Part shown: positions 8,739 to 17,738 of the stretch, piece after piece
Layout of the letters: the number at the start of each line of letters is the position of its first letter
Position numbering within the stretch: position 1 is the first letter of the stretch
NCBI RefSeq assembly: GCF_014203155.1
Contig: NZ_JACHIK010000011.1
Coordinates: 84,948-148,947 of the forward strand
DNA: 64,000 nt
Direction: 5' to 3'
Source of the DNA: Shinella fusca
GTDB taxonomy: Bacteria; Pseudomonadota; Alphaproteobacteria; Rhizobiales; Rhizobiaceae
Position numbers and translations under genes: made by a program
Notes under the pieces: generated by a model
The model's input: only the letters and a program-made list of their open reading frames with translations
The model's database searches: none
Told to the model about the DNA's origin: nothing

Positions 8739-8744
8739 CGGCGC

Positions 8745-9470
8745 TTACCGGCTGCCGCCGAGGGTGTTCATGGCGTCCTTCATGGAATCCTCGCTGTCGC
8801 GGATGAGGGAGGCGACGCTCTCGAAAGCGCGCGTGACCTGGATGAGCTGCGTCATCTCGCCGATGGCGTTGACGTTGGATTCCTCCACATAGCCCTGCAC
8901 CACGCCGGCATCGACGCGGTCGACGATGGGTTCGGGCGGGATGGTCGTGATGATGCCGCTGTTGCCGGCGCGCACGAAGCCGCCGGAAAGGTCGGCCTGG
9001 AAGATGCCGAGCGAGGTCACCGGCCGGCCGGCCTGGTTGAGCTGCCCGTCGGCGCTGAGGGTGATGGGGCCTGCCGTCGCGTCGATCTGGATCGGCCCGC
9101 CGCCGGCATCGAGGACGGGATAGCCGTTCAGCGTCACCAGTTCGCCGGCGTCCGTCAGCGTGAAGCGGCCGTCGCGGGTGAGCGTCGGGCCGGACGGCGT
9201 TTCCACCTGGAACCAGGCATCGCCCTTGATCGCGAAATCGAGCGGGCCGCCCGTCTCGGTGATGCCACCGCTGCGGCCCGACAGGAATTCCTTGCCCTCG
9301 GAGACGAAGGCGACGTCGGCCGTCTTCTGGTCGCTGACGACCTGGTTGAACTTGACCTCAGTGGCGCGGAAGCCGACCGTCGTGGAGTTGGCGACGTTGT
9401 CGGCGAGCGTGGCCATGCGGCGCTCGAGCGCAAGCTGGGACGAAAGCGATACGTAAAGCCCGGTCTGCAT
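8745..9470 (-). CDS. flgF: Flagellar proximal rod protein FlgF
   Basis: Rod protein of the FlgE/F/G family, 241 residues. Motifs: MATLADNVANSTTVGFRATE near the N terminus, GPLDFAIKGDAWFQVET in the centre and a Flg_bbr_C end (MTQLIQVTRAFESVASLIRDSE). The frame extends upstream to a TTG, but ATG at 9470 (MQTGLYVSLSS) has a GGAGG site 8 bases before it and is the family start. The upstream gene stops one base before it (TGAGATG), so the two are coupled. Confidence 0.96.
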   Translation of the reverse strand: MQTGLYVSLSSQLALERRMATLADNVANSTTVGFRATEVKFNQVVSDQKTADVAFVSEGKEFLSGRSGGITETGGPLDFAIKGDAWFQVETPSGPTLTRDGRFTLTDAGELVTLNGYPVLDAGGGPIQIDATAGPITLSADGQLNQAGRPVTSLGIFQADLSGGFVRAGNSGIITTIPPEPIVDRVDAGVVQGYVEESNVNAIGEMTQLIQVTRAFESVASLIRDSEDSMKDAMNTLGGSR

Positions 9471-9471
9471 C

Positions 9472-10251
9472 TCAGCGGCCTCCAAGTTTCAGGTTGCTGA
9501 TGGAAATGAGAAGGTCCGTCGAAATGCCGGTGAGGCTGGAAGACTGGAAGGCCGCCAGCGGATCGGTGCCGCCCTCGGGATTGTCGAGCTCCCACATCGC
9601 GGTGAAGCGCTCGAGGAACTTGCCCACCTTGGCGGGATCCTTGAAGTCGTCGAGGTTCAGGACGTCCTCGTAATAGGCCGCCTGCCGGTCAATGTCGGTC
9701 GCCGCGAATTCGTCGGGAAGCTGGAAGGCGGTGCGCACGACCTGAGCCAGCGCATCGTCGGCGATGATGGAATAGCCCGAGGTGATGGAGGAAGCCATGC
9801 GCTCGAAATAGAGCGCGAGGCGGACGCCGGTATTGTCCTCGCCGGCGCTGACTTCCAGCGTCTGGCGGGTGTATTTGTCGACGATACCCTTCTGGGCCTT
9901 GTCGAAGGAGGTGGCCGCCGCGCCGTCGCGGGCGAAGTTCAGCGATTCGGCCAGCTCCTTGTAGCGCGTGTCGGTGAGCTTGTTGGCGAAGGCGTCCTTG
10001 TCGTCGACACCCTCGGTCAGCACCTTGCGCATGAAGGCCTTGGCATAGGCCATGTCCTCCAGCCCGTGCGCCTTCATCACATAGTTATAAAGCCGGCTGT
10101 CGGCGAAGAAGTCGTCGATCGATTTCACGTTGCCGATGTTGGCGAGGTAATATTCGGTCTCGCGCTTGACGTCGGGCTGCTCCGAGACGCGCTTCAGCGA
10201 CGTCTGCAGGTCGGAGGTAATCAGCTTGTAGCTCGTATAGGTGGTCGTCAC
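9472..10251 (-). CDS. DUF1217-type flagellar cluster protein
   Basis: 259 residues if translation begins at GTG 10251 (VTTTYTSYKLITSDL); an ATG at 10302 would add 17 residues with no family resemblance. The protein is soluble and mostly helical, with SEQPDVKRETEYYLANIGNVKSIDDF-like and YNYVMKAHGLEDMAYAKAFMRKVLTEG-like blocks typical of DUF1217 proteins found in alphaproteobacterial flagellar clusters. No catalytic motif or membrane helix is evident. It is the first minus-strand gene of the flgF-fliI unit, divergent from motA. Function is unknown to me. Confidence 0.85.
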   Translation of the reverse strand: MTTTYTSYKLITSDLQTSLKRVSEQPDVKRETEYYLANIGNVKSIDDFFADSRLYNYVMKAHGLEDMAYAKAFMRKVLTEGVDDKDAFANKLTDTRYKELAESLNFARDGAAATSFDKAQKGIVDKYTRQTLEVSAGEDNTGVRLALYFERMASSITSGYSIIADDALAQVVRTAFQLPDEFAATDIDRQAAYYEDVLNLDDFKDPAKVGKFLERFTAMWELDNPEGGTDPLAAFQSSSLTGISTDLLISISNLKLGGR

Positions 10252-10422
10252 GATGGTCCGCCGATCAGGATCGAATGGGCGCGAAGGCCCGTTTTGAACC
10301 ATGATCTTCAAGGCTTTTGCTTGTGCGAACCTGATCGATAAACCCGCCGTTAGGTACAGCTTCACGCAAGGCTGGAACCGTATCTCCGGAAGGGTCAGAA
10401 TTGTGTCGGGACACCTGCGCTC
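10252..10422. promoter_or_regulatory. Divergent promoter region between the DUF1217 gene and motA
   Basis: 171 bases separate two divergent flagellar units and must carry promoters for both. In S. meliloti such class II flagellar promoters respond to the regulator Rem; I do not see rem in the window and cannot point to a Rem site with confidence. Confidence 0.5.
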
Positions 10423-11301
10423 ATGAACATCATTATCGGCCTCATCGTCACCATCGGCTGCGTCTTGGGCGGCTTCATGGCCATGGGCGGGCATGTCAGC
10501 CTGCTGGTCCAGCCATTCGAACTCATGATCATCGGCGGCGCCGGGGTCGGCGGCTATATCGTGGCGAACACGATGAAGGTGATCAAGGACACCGGCAAGG
10601 CGCTCGGCGAGGCCTTCAAGCACAAGGTGCCGAAGGAGCGCGACTATCTCGATACGCTCGGCGTGCTCTACAGCCTGATGCGGGACCTGCGCACCAAGTC
10701 GCGCAACGAGATCGAGGCGCATATCGACAATCCGGACGAGTCCCCGATCTTCCAGTCCGCCCCGACCGTTCTGGCCAACAAGGACCTCACCGCCTTCATC
10801 TGCGACTATGTCCGCCTCATCATCATCGGCAATGCCCGCTCCCACGAGATCGAGGCGCTGATGGACGAGGAGATCCAGACGATCACGCGCGACAAGATGA
10901 AGGTCTACCAGTCGATGACGACGATGGGCGACGCCTTCCCGGCCATCGGCATCATCGCGGCCGTCCTCGGCGTCATCAAGGCCATGAGCCACATCAACGA
11001 TTCGCCGGAAGTGCTCGGCGGCCTCATCGGCTCGGCGCTGGTCGGCACCATGCTCGGCATCTTCCTGTCCTATTCGGTGGTCGCGCCGATCACCAGCAAC
11101 ATCAAGATCGTCCGCGAGAAGCAGAACCGCCTCTACGTCATCGTCAAGCAGACGCTGCTGGCCTACATGAACGGCTCGGTGCCGCAGGTGGCGCTGGAAT
11201 ACGGCCGCAAGACCATCTCCTCCTACGAACGCCCGTCGATCGACGCGGTGGAGCAGGAGATGATGAATCCGGGCGGCGGCGGCGATTCGAAGGCGGCCTA
11301 A
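10423..11301 (+). CDS. motA: Flagellar stator protein MotA
   Basis: Inner-membrane proton-channel subunit of the motor stator. The 292-residue product has four predicted membrane segments (about 3-22, 33-53, 172-192 and 205-228), a large cytoplasmic loop between segments two and three, and the MotA/ExbB motif [21 protein letters not shown] with the functionally important proline. motB is not adjacent; rhizobia keep it elsewhere in the flagellar region. First gene of the motA-fliM-fliN-fliG-flhB unit. Confidence 0.98.
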   Translation: MNIIIGLIVTIGCVLGGFMAMGGHVSLLVQPFELMIIGGAGVGGYIVANTMKVIKDTGKALGEAFKHKVPKERDYLDTLGVLYSLMRDLRTKSRNEIEAHIDNPDESPIFQSAPTVLANKDLTAFICDYVRLIIIGNARSHEIEALMDEEIQTITRDKMKVYQSMTTMGDAFPAIGIIAAVLGVIKAMSHINDSPEVLGGLIGSALVGTMLGIFLSYSVVAPITSNIKIVREKQNRLYVIVKQTLLAYMNGSVPQVALEYGRKTISSYERPSIDAVEQEMMNPGGGGDSKAA

Positions 11302-11304
11302 GAG

Positions 11305-12249
11305 ATGAATGCAGCAAGCGTGACCTCCCTTCCCGCCATGGACCCCGAGATCCTCGCCCGCCTCACCGGCAAGCTCGGCGACCAGGCGACCATATCAAGG
11401 CTCTGCGCCAGCCTCGGCGAGGTCTTCTCCGAATTCCTGCCCGACATGCTGGAAAGCGAGCTCGGCTTCGAGGTCGCGGTTTCCTATGCCGGCTTCACCA
11501 CGGGCCGCCACGGCGAACTGACCGAGGGCCTCGGCGGCGCCATGGCCTTCTGCGATGCGTCGCTGCGCGACTGGTGCGATCACTTCACGCTCATCTGCGA
11601 CAGCCCGATGGTCATCACGCTCGTCGAGAACATGCTGGGCGCGGTCAGCGATTCCATCGAGGACCCCGAGCCGCGCCCGCTCTCCAAGATCGAGCTCGAC
11701 GTCGCCGCCATGATGTTCGACCGCGTCTCGAGCGTGCTGACGACGGCGGTGGGCGGCGGAAACGGCTTCGAGCCGCTGCTCGGCCCGGCGCACAACGCCG
11801 AAACGCGCAAGCCCCCCGAAGACGGCATCGAGGATCCGTTCGCCGCCATGATCAACATGGCCGTCGGCATCGGGCCGGTGCTCTCGACCTTCCACGTCGT
11901 CATTCCGCAAGGGGTGCTCCTCAAATCGGCCATCACGGCGCCGAAGCCGGCGAACGCGCCGAAGACCCGCGCGGAATGGAGCGAACAGCTCGGCGAGCAG
12001 GTCCGCCGCTCGAAGGTGACGCTGGAAGCGCGCATCCGCCTCGAATCCCAGACGCTGGACACCGTCAGCCGCCTCCAGGCCGGCGACATCATCCCGTTCA
12101 ACGAGGCCGCGGACGTGCGCGTGGAGGTCAACGCCAACGGGCGCAAGCTCTATGTCTGCGAATTCGGCCGGTCCGGCGCCCGCTACACGGTCCGCGTCAA
12201 GGATACCTACGGTTCGGAAGAAGAGCTTCTCCAGCACATCATCGGATAG
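11305..12249 (+). CDS. fliM: Flagellar switch protein FliM
   Basis: C-ring protein that binds phosphorylated CheY and sets motor behaviour (speed control in rhizobia). The 314-residue product has a divergent middle domain and the C-terminal SpoA/FliN-like region (about 230-312: VTLEARIRLESQTLDTVSRLQAGDIIPF, ending YTVRVKDTYGSEEELLQHIIG). It starts 3 bases after motA. The N-terminal LARLTGKLGDQ segment does not match the classic enterobacterial EIDALL CheY-binding peptide, as is common in rhizobia. Confidence 0.93.
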   Translation: MNAASVTSLPAMDPEILARLTGKLGDQATISRLCASLGEVFSEFLPDMLESELGFEVAVSYAGFTTGRHGELTEGLGGAMAFCDASLRDWCDHFTLICDSPMVITLVENMLGAVSDSIEDPEPRPLSKIELDVAAMMFDRVSSVLTTAVGGGNGFEPLLGPAHNAETRKPPEDGIEDPFAAMINMAVGIGPVLSTFHVVIPQGVLLKSAITAPKPANAPKTRAEWSEQLGEQVRRSKVTLEARIRLESQTLDTVSRLQAGDIIPFNEAADVRVEVNANGRKLYVCEFGRSGARYTVRVKDTYGSEEELLQHIIG

Positions 12250-12311
12250 TTTACGCATGACGCGTACGAGGCGGCGAGCCTCAGGCAAGTTTCGAATGGA
12301 ATAGTGGTCTT

Positions 12312-12917
12312 ATGGCACCGAAGAAAACACCCATCGCTGACGACATCATGTCTTCCATCAACGCGGGCGACCAGGAACTGGAGCAGGCGATCGACGACCT
12401 GCGCGGCGTTCTTCAGAAGGATGCCAGCGGCACGCTCGACGCCGGCGGGACGGAAGCGGCCGAAAACGATCCGCTTGCCGCGTTCGGCGGCGATTTCGGC
12501 GGTTCGGACTTCGGCGGAACGGATTTCGGCGGCGCTGCCGCCACTTCCGACTTCGGCGGCGACACCAGCTTCGGCGGCTCGGATTTCGGCGGCGGCGACT
12601 TCGGCGCCGGCAACGACTTCTCCGCCGAGCCCGGCGAAGCGCCGCGCCCGGGCAGCGCCATGGAATCCAACATGGACCTCATCATGGACATCCCGATCGA
12701 TCTGCAGATCGTTCTGGGATCCTCGCAGATGCAGGTCTCCAGCCTTATGAACCTCAGCGAGGGCGCCACCATCGCGCTCGACCGCCGCATCGGCGAGCCG
12801 GTCGAGGTCATGGTCAACGGCCGGGTGATCGGCCGCGGCGAGATCACGGTTCTCGAAAACGACGACACCCGTTTCGGTGTCAAGCTCATCGAAGTGAAGA
12901 GTACACGCAAGGTCTGA
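12312..12917 (+). CDS. fliN: Flagellar switch protein FliN with an FGG-repeat linker
   Basis: C-ring component. 201 residues against roughly 80-140 for most FliN proteins. The C-terminal SpoA domain (about 115-195) holds [40 protein letters not shown] and [13 protein letters not shown]. The extra length is a low-complexity linker at about 55-100 made of repeated DFGG units ([16 protein letters not shown] and similar), encoded by a near-repetitive GGCGGCTTCGGA-type DNA stretch at 12484-12625. A short helical N terminus precedes it. Genes fliM and fliG flank it in the same unit. Confidence 0.95.
   Translation: MAPKKTPIADDIMSSINAGDQELEQAIDDLRGVLQKDASGTLDAGGTEAAENDPLAAFGGDFGGSDFGGTDFGGAAATSDFGGDTSFGGSDFGGGDFGAGNDFSAEPGEAPRPGSAMESNMDLIMDIPIDLQIVLGSSQMQVSSLMNLSEGATIALDRRIGEPVEVMVNGRVIGRGEITVLENDDTRFGVKLIEVKSTRKV
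12484..12625 (+). repeat. DFGG codon repeat inside fliN
   Basis: About nine irregular copies of a 12-15-base unit reading (S/T/G)DFGG, built from variants of GATTTCGGCGGC. The unit drifts in spacing and sequence, so this is a coding microrepeat giving a disordered glycine/phenylalanine-rich linker, not a CRISPR. Copy number could vary between strains by slippage. Confidence 0.8.
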
Positions 12918-12947
12918 CACCCGGTCGAGGGTTCAGGAGGATGATCC

Positions 12948-13985
12948 ATGATGGATTTCGAAAATTTCGGCACCTCGACGGCGGTCGGAACACCGCTTTC
13001 GCCGGTTGAGAAGGCAGCAGCCGTCCTTCTCGCCATGGGCAAGGGGGTCGCCGGCAAGCTGCTGAAGTATTTCACGCAGAGCGAGCTCCAGGCGATCATC
13101 GCCGCCGCGCAGAACCTGCGCGCCATTCCCCCGCACGAACTGATCGACCTCGTCAACGAGTTCGAGGACCTCTTCACCGAGGGCGCGGGCCTGATGGACA
13201 ACGCCAAGATGATGGAAGGCATCCTCGAAGAGGGCCTGACGCCGGACGAGGTGGACGGCCTGCTCGGCCGCCGCGCCGCCTTCCAGGCCTTCGAGACGAC
13301 GATCTGGGACCGCCTGCAGGACGCCGATCCGGTCTTCGTGGCGAAGTTCATGCTCAACGAGCATCCGCAGACCATCGCCTATATCCTGTCCATGATGCCC
13401 TCCTCCTTCGGCGCCAAGGTGCTGCTGGAGATCCCGGAGGACCACCGCGCCGACATCATCAACCGTACCGTCAACCTCAAGGATGCGAGCCCGAAGGCCA
13501 CCGCCATCGTCGAGGCGCGCGTCATCGAGATGATCAACGCGCTGGATGCGGAGCGCAATTCGATGGGCTCCAACAAGGTCGCCGACCTCATGAACGAGCT
13601 GGAGAAGTCGCAGGTCGACGAGATGCTGGCCTCGCTCGAAACGGTCTCGACCGAATCGGTCAAGAAGGTCCGCCCGAAGATCTTCCTCTTCGAGGACGTG
13701 CTCTACATGCCGCAGAGAAGCCGCGTGTCGCTGTTCAACGACGTCTCCGGCGACATCATCACGGCGGCCCTGCGCGGCGCCTCGATGGAACTGCGCGAAG
13801 CGGTCCTCTCCTCGATCGGCGCGCGCCAGCGCCGCATGATCGAATCGGACCTTGCCGCCGGCGATCAGGTCAACCCGCGCGAGGTCGCGATCGCCCGCCG
13901 CTCGATCACGCAGGAAGCCATCCGCCTTGCCGCGGCCGGACAAATCCAGTTGAAGGAAAAGGACGAAGCCCAGCAGGCCGCCTGA
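12948..13985 (+). CDS. fliG: Flagellar switch protein FliG
   Basis: C-ring rotor protein linking the MS-ring to the stator. The 345-residue product has the FliG N domain (PVEKAAAVLLAMGKGVAGKLLKYF), the middle domain with HPQTIAYILSMM (EHPQ motif) and the C-terminal torque domain containing the RSRVSLFNDVSGDIITAALRG and LSSIGARQRRMIESDL segments. An AGGAGG site lies just before the ATG. A 112-base gap with a hairpin separates it from flhB. Confidence 0.98.
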   Translation: MMDFENFGTSTAVGTPLSPVEKAAAVLLAMGKGVAGKLLKYFTQSELQAIIAAAQNLRAIPPHELIDLVNEFEDLFTEGAGLMDNAKMMEGILEEGLTPDEVDGLLGRRAAFQAFETTIWDRLQDADPVFVAKFMLNEHPQTIAYILSMMPSSFGAKVLLEIPEDHRADIINRTVNLKDASPKATAIVEARVIEMINALDAERNSMGSNKVADLMNELEKSQVDEMLASLETVSTESVKKVRPKIFLFEDVLYMPQRSRVSLFNDVSGDIITAALRGASMELREAVLSSIGARQRRMIESDLAAGDQVNPREVAIARRSITQEAIRLAAAGQIQLKEKDEAQQAA

Positions 13986-14026
13986 TCCGCCTTGACACGG
14001 TGAAGCCGCAGGCGGAGCGTATTTCC

Positions 14027-14056
14027 GGCCCGAATCTCCTCAAGGGGGTTCGGGCC
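14027..14056 (+). terminator. Stem-loop between fliG and flhB
   Basis: Perfect 8-bp inverted repeat GGCCCGAA/TTCGGGCC with a 14-base loop, followed by GCTTGCTTTTGCGG. It could be a leaky terminator or a processing site that lowers flhB expression relative to the switch genes. No long T tract, so confidence is limited. Confidence 0.4.
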
Positions 14057-14097
14057 GCTTGCTTTTGCGGCAGGCACAATTCCAGCCGGAGCGCACC

Positions 14098-15189
14098 GTG
14101 GCGGACGACGACGACAAGGAAAGCAAAACAGAGCTTCCGACCGAGAAGAAGATCCGCGAGGCGATGGAGAAGGGCAACACCCCCTTCTCGCGCGAAGTCA
14201 CGATCTTCGCCTCGACGCTGGCGATCTACCTCTTCCTCGTCTTCTTCATGCCGGGCGGCATCGCGCGGATGAACGAGACGCTGCGCGATTTCTTCGAGCA
14301 GCCGGAGGCCTGGAACCTGAAGACCGGCACCGACGTCATCGCCATCTTCCGCCATCTCGGCTGGGAGGCCGGCGCCATGCTGCTGCCGATCCTCGCCATG
14401 ATGATGGTCTTCGGCATCGCCTCCTCCGTCTTCCAGAACCTGCCGAGCCCGGTGATGGAGCGCGTGCGCCCGCAGGTCGGCCGGCTCAACCCGATCAAGG
14501 GCCTCGGGCGACTCTTCGGCAAGCAGGGCCTCGTGGAATTCGGCAAGTCGCTGATCAAGATCCTCCTGGTATCGCTGGTCGTGGCGCTCGCCATGCGCGG
14601 CAACTACTTCGCCTCGCTCGACACCATGTTCTCCGAGCCTGCGACGCTCATCTACATGATGAGCTCGGACATCAACAAAGTCCTCATCATCATCCTCTTC
14701 GCCACCGCCCTCATCGCCGGCATCGACTTCGCCTGGACGCGCCATCACTGGTTCACCGAACTGATGATGACGAAGCAGGAGGTGAAGGAGGAAATGAAGC
14801 AGGCCCAGGGCGACCCGATCGTCAAGGCCCGCATGCGCTCCATCCAGCGCGACCGCATCCGCCGCCGCATGATGGCGGACGTGCCGCGCGCAACGCTCGT
14901 CATCGCCAACCCGACCCACTTCGCCGTCGCGCTGCGCTATGTGCGCGAGGAAGGCGATGCGCCGATGGTCGTCGCCAAGGGCCAGGACCTCATCGCGCTT
15001 CGAATCCGCGAGATCGCGGAGGAAAACGGAATCCCCGTCTTCGAAGACCCGCCGCTTGCCCGCTCAATGTTTGCGCAAGTCTCGGTGGATAGTGTCATTC
15101 CGCCGGTGTTCTACAAGGCCGTGGCGGAGCTGATTCACCGGGTTTACGCAGCATCGCCCCAGACCAGACGGGTAAACGAGATCCGATGA
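14098..15189 (+). CDS. flhB: Flagellar export gate and substrate-switch protein FlhB
   Basis: Membrane protein of the export apparatus that autocleaves to switch from rod/hook to filament substrates. 363 residues from GTG 14098 ([18 protein letters not shown]), preceded by GGAG at a 6-base spacing; an in-frame ATG further upstream (14059) lacks family similarity. Four hydrophobic segments lie at about 33-52, 92-112, 150-167 and 190-212, and the autocleavage motif NPTH is at 271-274. It overlaps the next gene by 4 nt. Confidence 0.97.
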   Translation: MADDDDKESKTELPTEKKIREAMEKGNTPFSREVTIFASTLAIYLFLVFFMPGGIARMNETLRDFFEQPEAWNLKTGTDVIAIFRHLGWEAGAMLLPILAMMMVFGIASSVFQNLPSPVMERVRPQVGRLNPIKGLGRLFGKQGLVEFGKSLIKILLVSLVVALAMRGNYFASLDTMFSEPATLIYMMSSDINKVLIIILFATALIAGIDFAWTRHHWFTELMMTKQEVKEEMKQAQGDPIVKARMRSIQRDRIRRRMMADVPRATLVIANPTHFAVALRYVREEGDAPMVVAKGQDLIALRIREIAEENGIPVFEDPPLARSMFAQVSVDSVIPPVFYKAVAELIHRVYAASPQTRRVNEIR

Positions 15190-15623
15190 GAAAATGCACC
15201 TATTCCGCCGAGCGAGAGAAGATTGTCGCCGAAGCAATCTGCCCGGTCGCGACTGAGCTGAGACTGCTCGATGCCGCCGATCTCGTCTCGCTGTTGCGTT
15301 TCGAGTGCTACGGTAACCTGGCCGACCTCGTCTCATCGGCCGCCGAACTCTATTTCCTGCCCGGCACCGTCAATTTCGGTGCCGGCGGCGACTATCGTCT
15401 CGACTGGGACACGGAACCGGAAGTGACGCTCGACATGGAACTGCGCCCGCAGGGCGTGACGGTCTATGCGAAACTCCTCCTGCAGAAGGACAAGGCCGGC
15501 GTGGAAGTGACCCATGTGGCCTTCAGCGACCCGGCCGCCGACCCGGACGACAACACCGCCTTCCTGCGCAAGAGCCTTGCGGAAGCGCGCTACGTGAAGG
15601 GCGATCCGGCGTCGATGCATTGA
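15186..15623 (+). CDS. Conserved small protein coupled to flhB
   Basis: 145 residues, soluble, acidic, with no signal peptide or membrane helix. The middle segment [23 protein letters not shown] and the C-terminal [16 protein letters not shown] are its most distinctive parts. The ATG overlaps the flhB stop by 4 nt (ATGA), making it the last gene of the motA-flhB unit. Rhizobial clusters have a small uncharacterised gene between flhB and visR at this place; I know no function. A PAS-independent, fold-only guess would be unsafe, so it stays hypothetical. Confidence 0.85.
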   Translation: MRKCTYSAEREKIVAEAICPVATELRLLDAADLVSLLRFECYGNLADLVSSAAELYFLPGTVNFGAGGDYRLDWDTEPEVTLDMELRPQGVTVYAKLLLQKDKAGVEVTHVAFSDPAADPDDNTAFLRKSLAEARYVKGDPASMH

Positions 15624-15646
15624 GCGGCCCGGTGCCACACCCAAAG

Positions 15647-15675
15647 GTCATCCTCGGCTCAGGGCCGGGGATGAC
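15647..15675. repeat. GTCATCC palindrome at the flhB/visR convergent end
   Basis: A 12-bp imperfect stem (GTCATCCTCGGC/GCCGGGGATGAC, one T-G wobble) with a 5-base loop between two convergent genes. It can act as a bidirectional terminator. The sequence also resembles the GTCATCCTCGG-type palindromes that, from memory, are scattered through rhizobial intergenic DNA. Confidence 0.5.
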
Positions 15676-15719
15676 GAAGGAGACGTGGGCGGTCGCGGCT
15701 GGTAAGCCGGCCTATCCCG

Positions 15720-16463
15720 TCAGGTGATATATCCGAGCCGGATGGCCTTCGCGATGGCCTGGATGCGGTTGACCGCGTCGAGCTTGGTCGTCGCCGTGCC
15801 GAGATAGGCGTTCACCGTGTGGACGGAGAGGCCCATCTTCTCGGCGATCGCCTCGGAGATGCAGCCGTCGCCGGCCATCTGCAGGCAGGCGATCTCGCGC
15901 TCGCTGAGGGCTTCGGCCGGCGTCAGCTTCTTCTCCTCGCCCGCCAGCATGTCGATGAGGAGCTGGCAGCTCTTCATGTGCATATCGACGATGAGATCGC
16001 TGGACGGCGCGATGAAGGTGCCGAGGAAGACGACATAGCCGTTGCCGTGCGCGCCGAGGCGGACGGGAAAGGCCATGCCCGACCAGGGCAGGAGCCGCGC
16101 GGGCAGGCGCGCGGTGAAGGGTTCGGCGCCCGATTCGGCGAACTGGTTCTCGCCCGCCCCTTCCCAGAGGAGCGGCAGCATGGACGCTTCGAGATGGGCG
16201 AGCATCGCCGGGCCGTAGGCCTCCATCAGCGCGCGCGCGTTGACGTCGACCTCGTGGGCCCAGTTGTGCAGCGAGAGCGTGAGCTTGCGCGCCGAGGGCA
16301 GGCCGTGGCCGCTGAGGCGGAGCACGGCGAAGTGCTCGGCGCCGAGGATCGTCTGCATCACCTGGAGGCGCGAGACGAAATCGGAAGCGCGCGCCGCCTT
16401 CTGCGGGCGTGCGAGCCGGATTTCCGTCTCCATGGCACCGGGGGCGGAAAGCTGGATGTCCAT
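15720..16463 (-). CDS. visR: LuxR-type motility master regulator VisR
   Basis: 247-residue transcription regulator; in S. meliloti VisN and VisR act together as the top-level activator of flagellar genes. An N-terminal autoinducer-binding-like sensor domain (about 15-165) is followed by a LuxR helix-turn-helix at about 180-245 (ALSEREIACLQMAGDGCISEAIAEKMGLSVHTVNAYL in outline). ATG 16463 is chosen because GAGGAGG lies 7 bases before it; the frame is open further upstream but overlaps visN. It starts 11 bases after the visN stop. Confidence 0.95.
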   Translation of the reverse strand: MDIQLSAPGAMETEIRLARPQKAARASDFVSRLQVMQTILGAEHFAVLRLSGHGLPSARKLTLSLHNWAHEVDVNARALMEAYGPAMLAHLEASMLPLLWEGAGENQFAESGAEPFTARLPARLLPWSGMAFPVRLGAHGNGYVVFLGTFIAPSSDLIVDMHMKSCQLLIDMLAGEEKKLTPAEALSEREIACLQMAGDGCISEAIAEKMGLSVHTVNAYLGTATTKLDAVNRIQAIAKAIRLGYIT

Positions 16464-16474
16464 GGCTGTCCTCC

Positions 16475-17218
16475 TCAAACCAGGCTGTTGCGGACGGCCC
16501 AGGCGATCGCCTCGGACCGCGTCTTGGTCGCAGTCTTGCGCATCACGCTGGTGATGTAGTTGTTGATGGTGTTGCGCGAGATGCCGAGGATGACGGCGAT
16601 CTCGTCGCTCGTCTTGCCTTCCGCGATCCAGTAGAGGCACTCGACCTCGCGATCGGTCAGTTCCATCTCCCGGTCCTGCCGGAGGATGGCGCCCTGGCAG
16701 CAGACGCTGGCGAAATAGCCGGTCATGACGCCGACGTCGCGCAGCTTGCTCTGGGAGAGGATGAAATGCTCCGGGAAGAGGAGCAGCAGCGACATGCGGA
16801 CCCGCCCGACATGGAAGGCGACGACGCAATATTCCCGGCTGATGCCCTTGGGCGCCGTGACCGTCTCGTCGAGATGGCTGAAGCAGGGCTTCAGGAGGGT
16901 CAGGCATTTTTCCAGTTCGCTGGTGCGCGACTGGCTGGCGAGAAGCGGGCCGGCAATGCCGCGCACCATGTCGAAGGGCCAGTCGGAGGCGACCACCGCC
17001 TCCAAGCCCGCTTCGGGCGCGGCGTCATGCCGCACGAGGAGATAATGGGAGGCGCTGACATAATCGGTCAGCGCCCTCAGACCTGAGGAGAGGCCGGCGT
17101 GATCCGCGCAGCGTCCGAGATGTTGAACCAGAAGCTCACGCGCACTCTTACGCTCAACCGCCTCGGCGGAGAATCCATAGGATTCCCAGGCCGCGGTATC
17201 CGACCGGATCGTTTCCAT
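16475..17218 (-). CDS. visN: LuxR-type motility master regulator VisN
   Basis: 247 residues. An N-terminal ligand-binding-type domain (about 25-175) precedes a LuxR DNA-binding domain (about 180-245) with LTDREVECLYWIAEGKTSDEI and ISRNTINNYITSVMRK. VisN is co-transcribed with visR and works as a heterodimer or with it in S. meliloti, where it activates rem and hence the flagellar cascade. The upstream 570 bases are non-coding and include a CtrA-type box at 17476-17494. Confidence 0.95.
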   Translation of the reverse strand: METIRSDTAAWESYGFSAEAVERKSARELLVQHLGRCADHAGLSSGLRALTDYVSASHYLLVRHDAAPEAGLEAVVASDWPFDMVRGIAGPLLASQSRTSELEKCLTLLKPCFSHLDETVTAPKGISREYCVVAFHVGRVRMSLLLLFPEHFILSQSKLRDVGVMTGYFASVCCQGAILRQDREMELTDREVECLYWIAEGKTSDEIAVILGISRNTINNYITSVMRKTATKTRSEAIAWAVRNSLV

Positions 17219-17470
17219 GATAGCCCCCTGTTCCGATTTCGAACGGCAATGCCCCGCCTCCCTTCCGACAGGCGTTCGGAACCGTCCGAATGCCCTTTCG
17301 GGTCAGGCCGCATCGGCGAGAATCACCAAGCGAATCAGTGACTAAAGTGTACATCGGCCATCGCTAAAAACCACCGCCATCTTCTCGGGATTTACTTTTG
17401 CCGGCTTCTGTGAGTCGAAGAGGTGCAAGTGATTTGCTTTGCGGCGTGCTGCCGAACGTGCGAAGAACCC

Positions 17471-17509
17471 GGCGTTTAAAATATTGTTAACCATACAATA
17501 TTCGACGCC
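17471..17509. promoter_or_regulatory. CtrA-type box within an extended dyad upstream of visN
   Basis: TTAA (17476-17479), seven bases, TTAACCAT (17487-17494): an exact match to the alphaproteobacterial CtrA box TTAA-N7-TTAA, with the TTAACCAT form typical of rhizobia. It is embedded in an inverted repeat: AATATTG (17480-17486) and CAATATT (17496-17502), flanked by GGCGT and ACGCC (17471-17475 and 17505-17509). About 260 bases upstream of visN. Confidence 0.65.
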
Positions 17510-17738
17510 GCTCACAAAATCGGGCCTCGGCTCGCCGGCCTTTTTACACCTTGACGACAACCCGCCCGAACGACGGCAGGGGCGGCAGGAGGCGCAAACT
17601 TTTTTTCGAGAGGGGCGCGTGCATGCCGGTGCGGATTCCGGCCACGCGGAAAATAGCGCTTTGGAGGCACTGAAGCGTTGCCGAAAAGCGACAGCGCGAA
17701 ATCAAAATGTCGCTTCGAGCACATTGCCGGAACGCGAA

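Noticed and set aside
12484..12625. Possible CRISPR-like repeat
   Set aside because: The repeats are in frame, vary in length and code for a DFGG linker of FliN; no unique spacers of even size.
17342..17560. 72-codon minus-strand frame in the visN upstream region
   Set aside because: No ribosome site, composition unlike coding DNA of this genome, and it runs across the AT-rich CtrA-type dyad.
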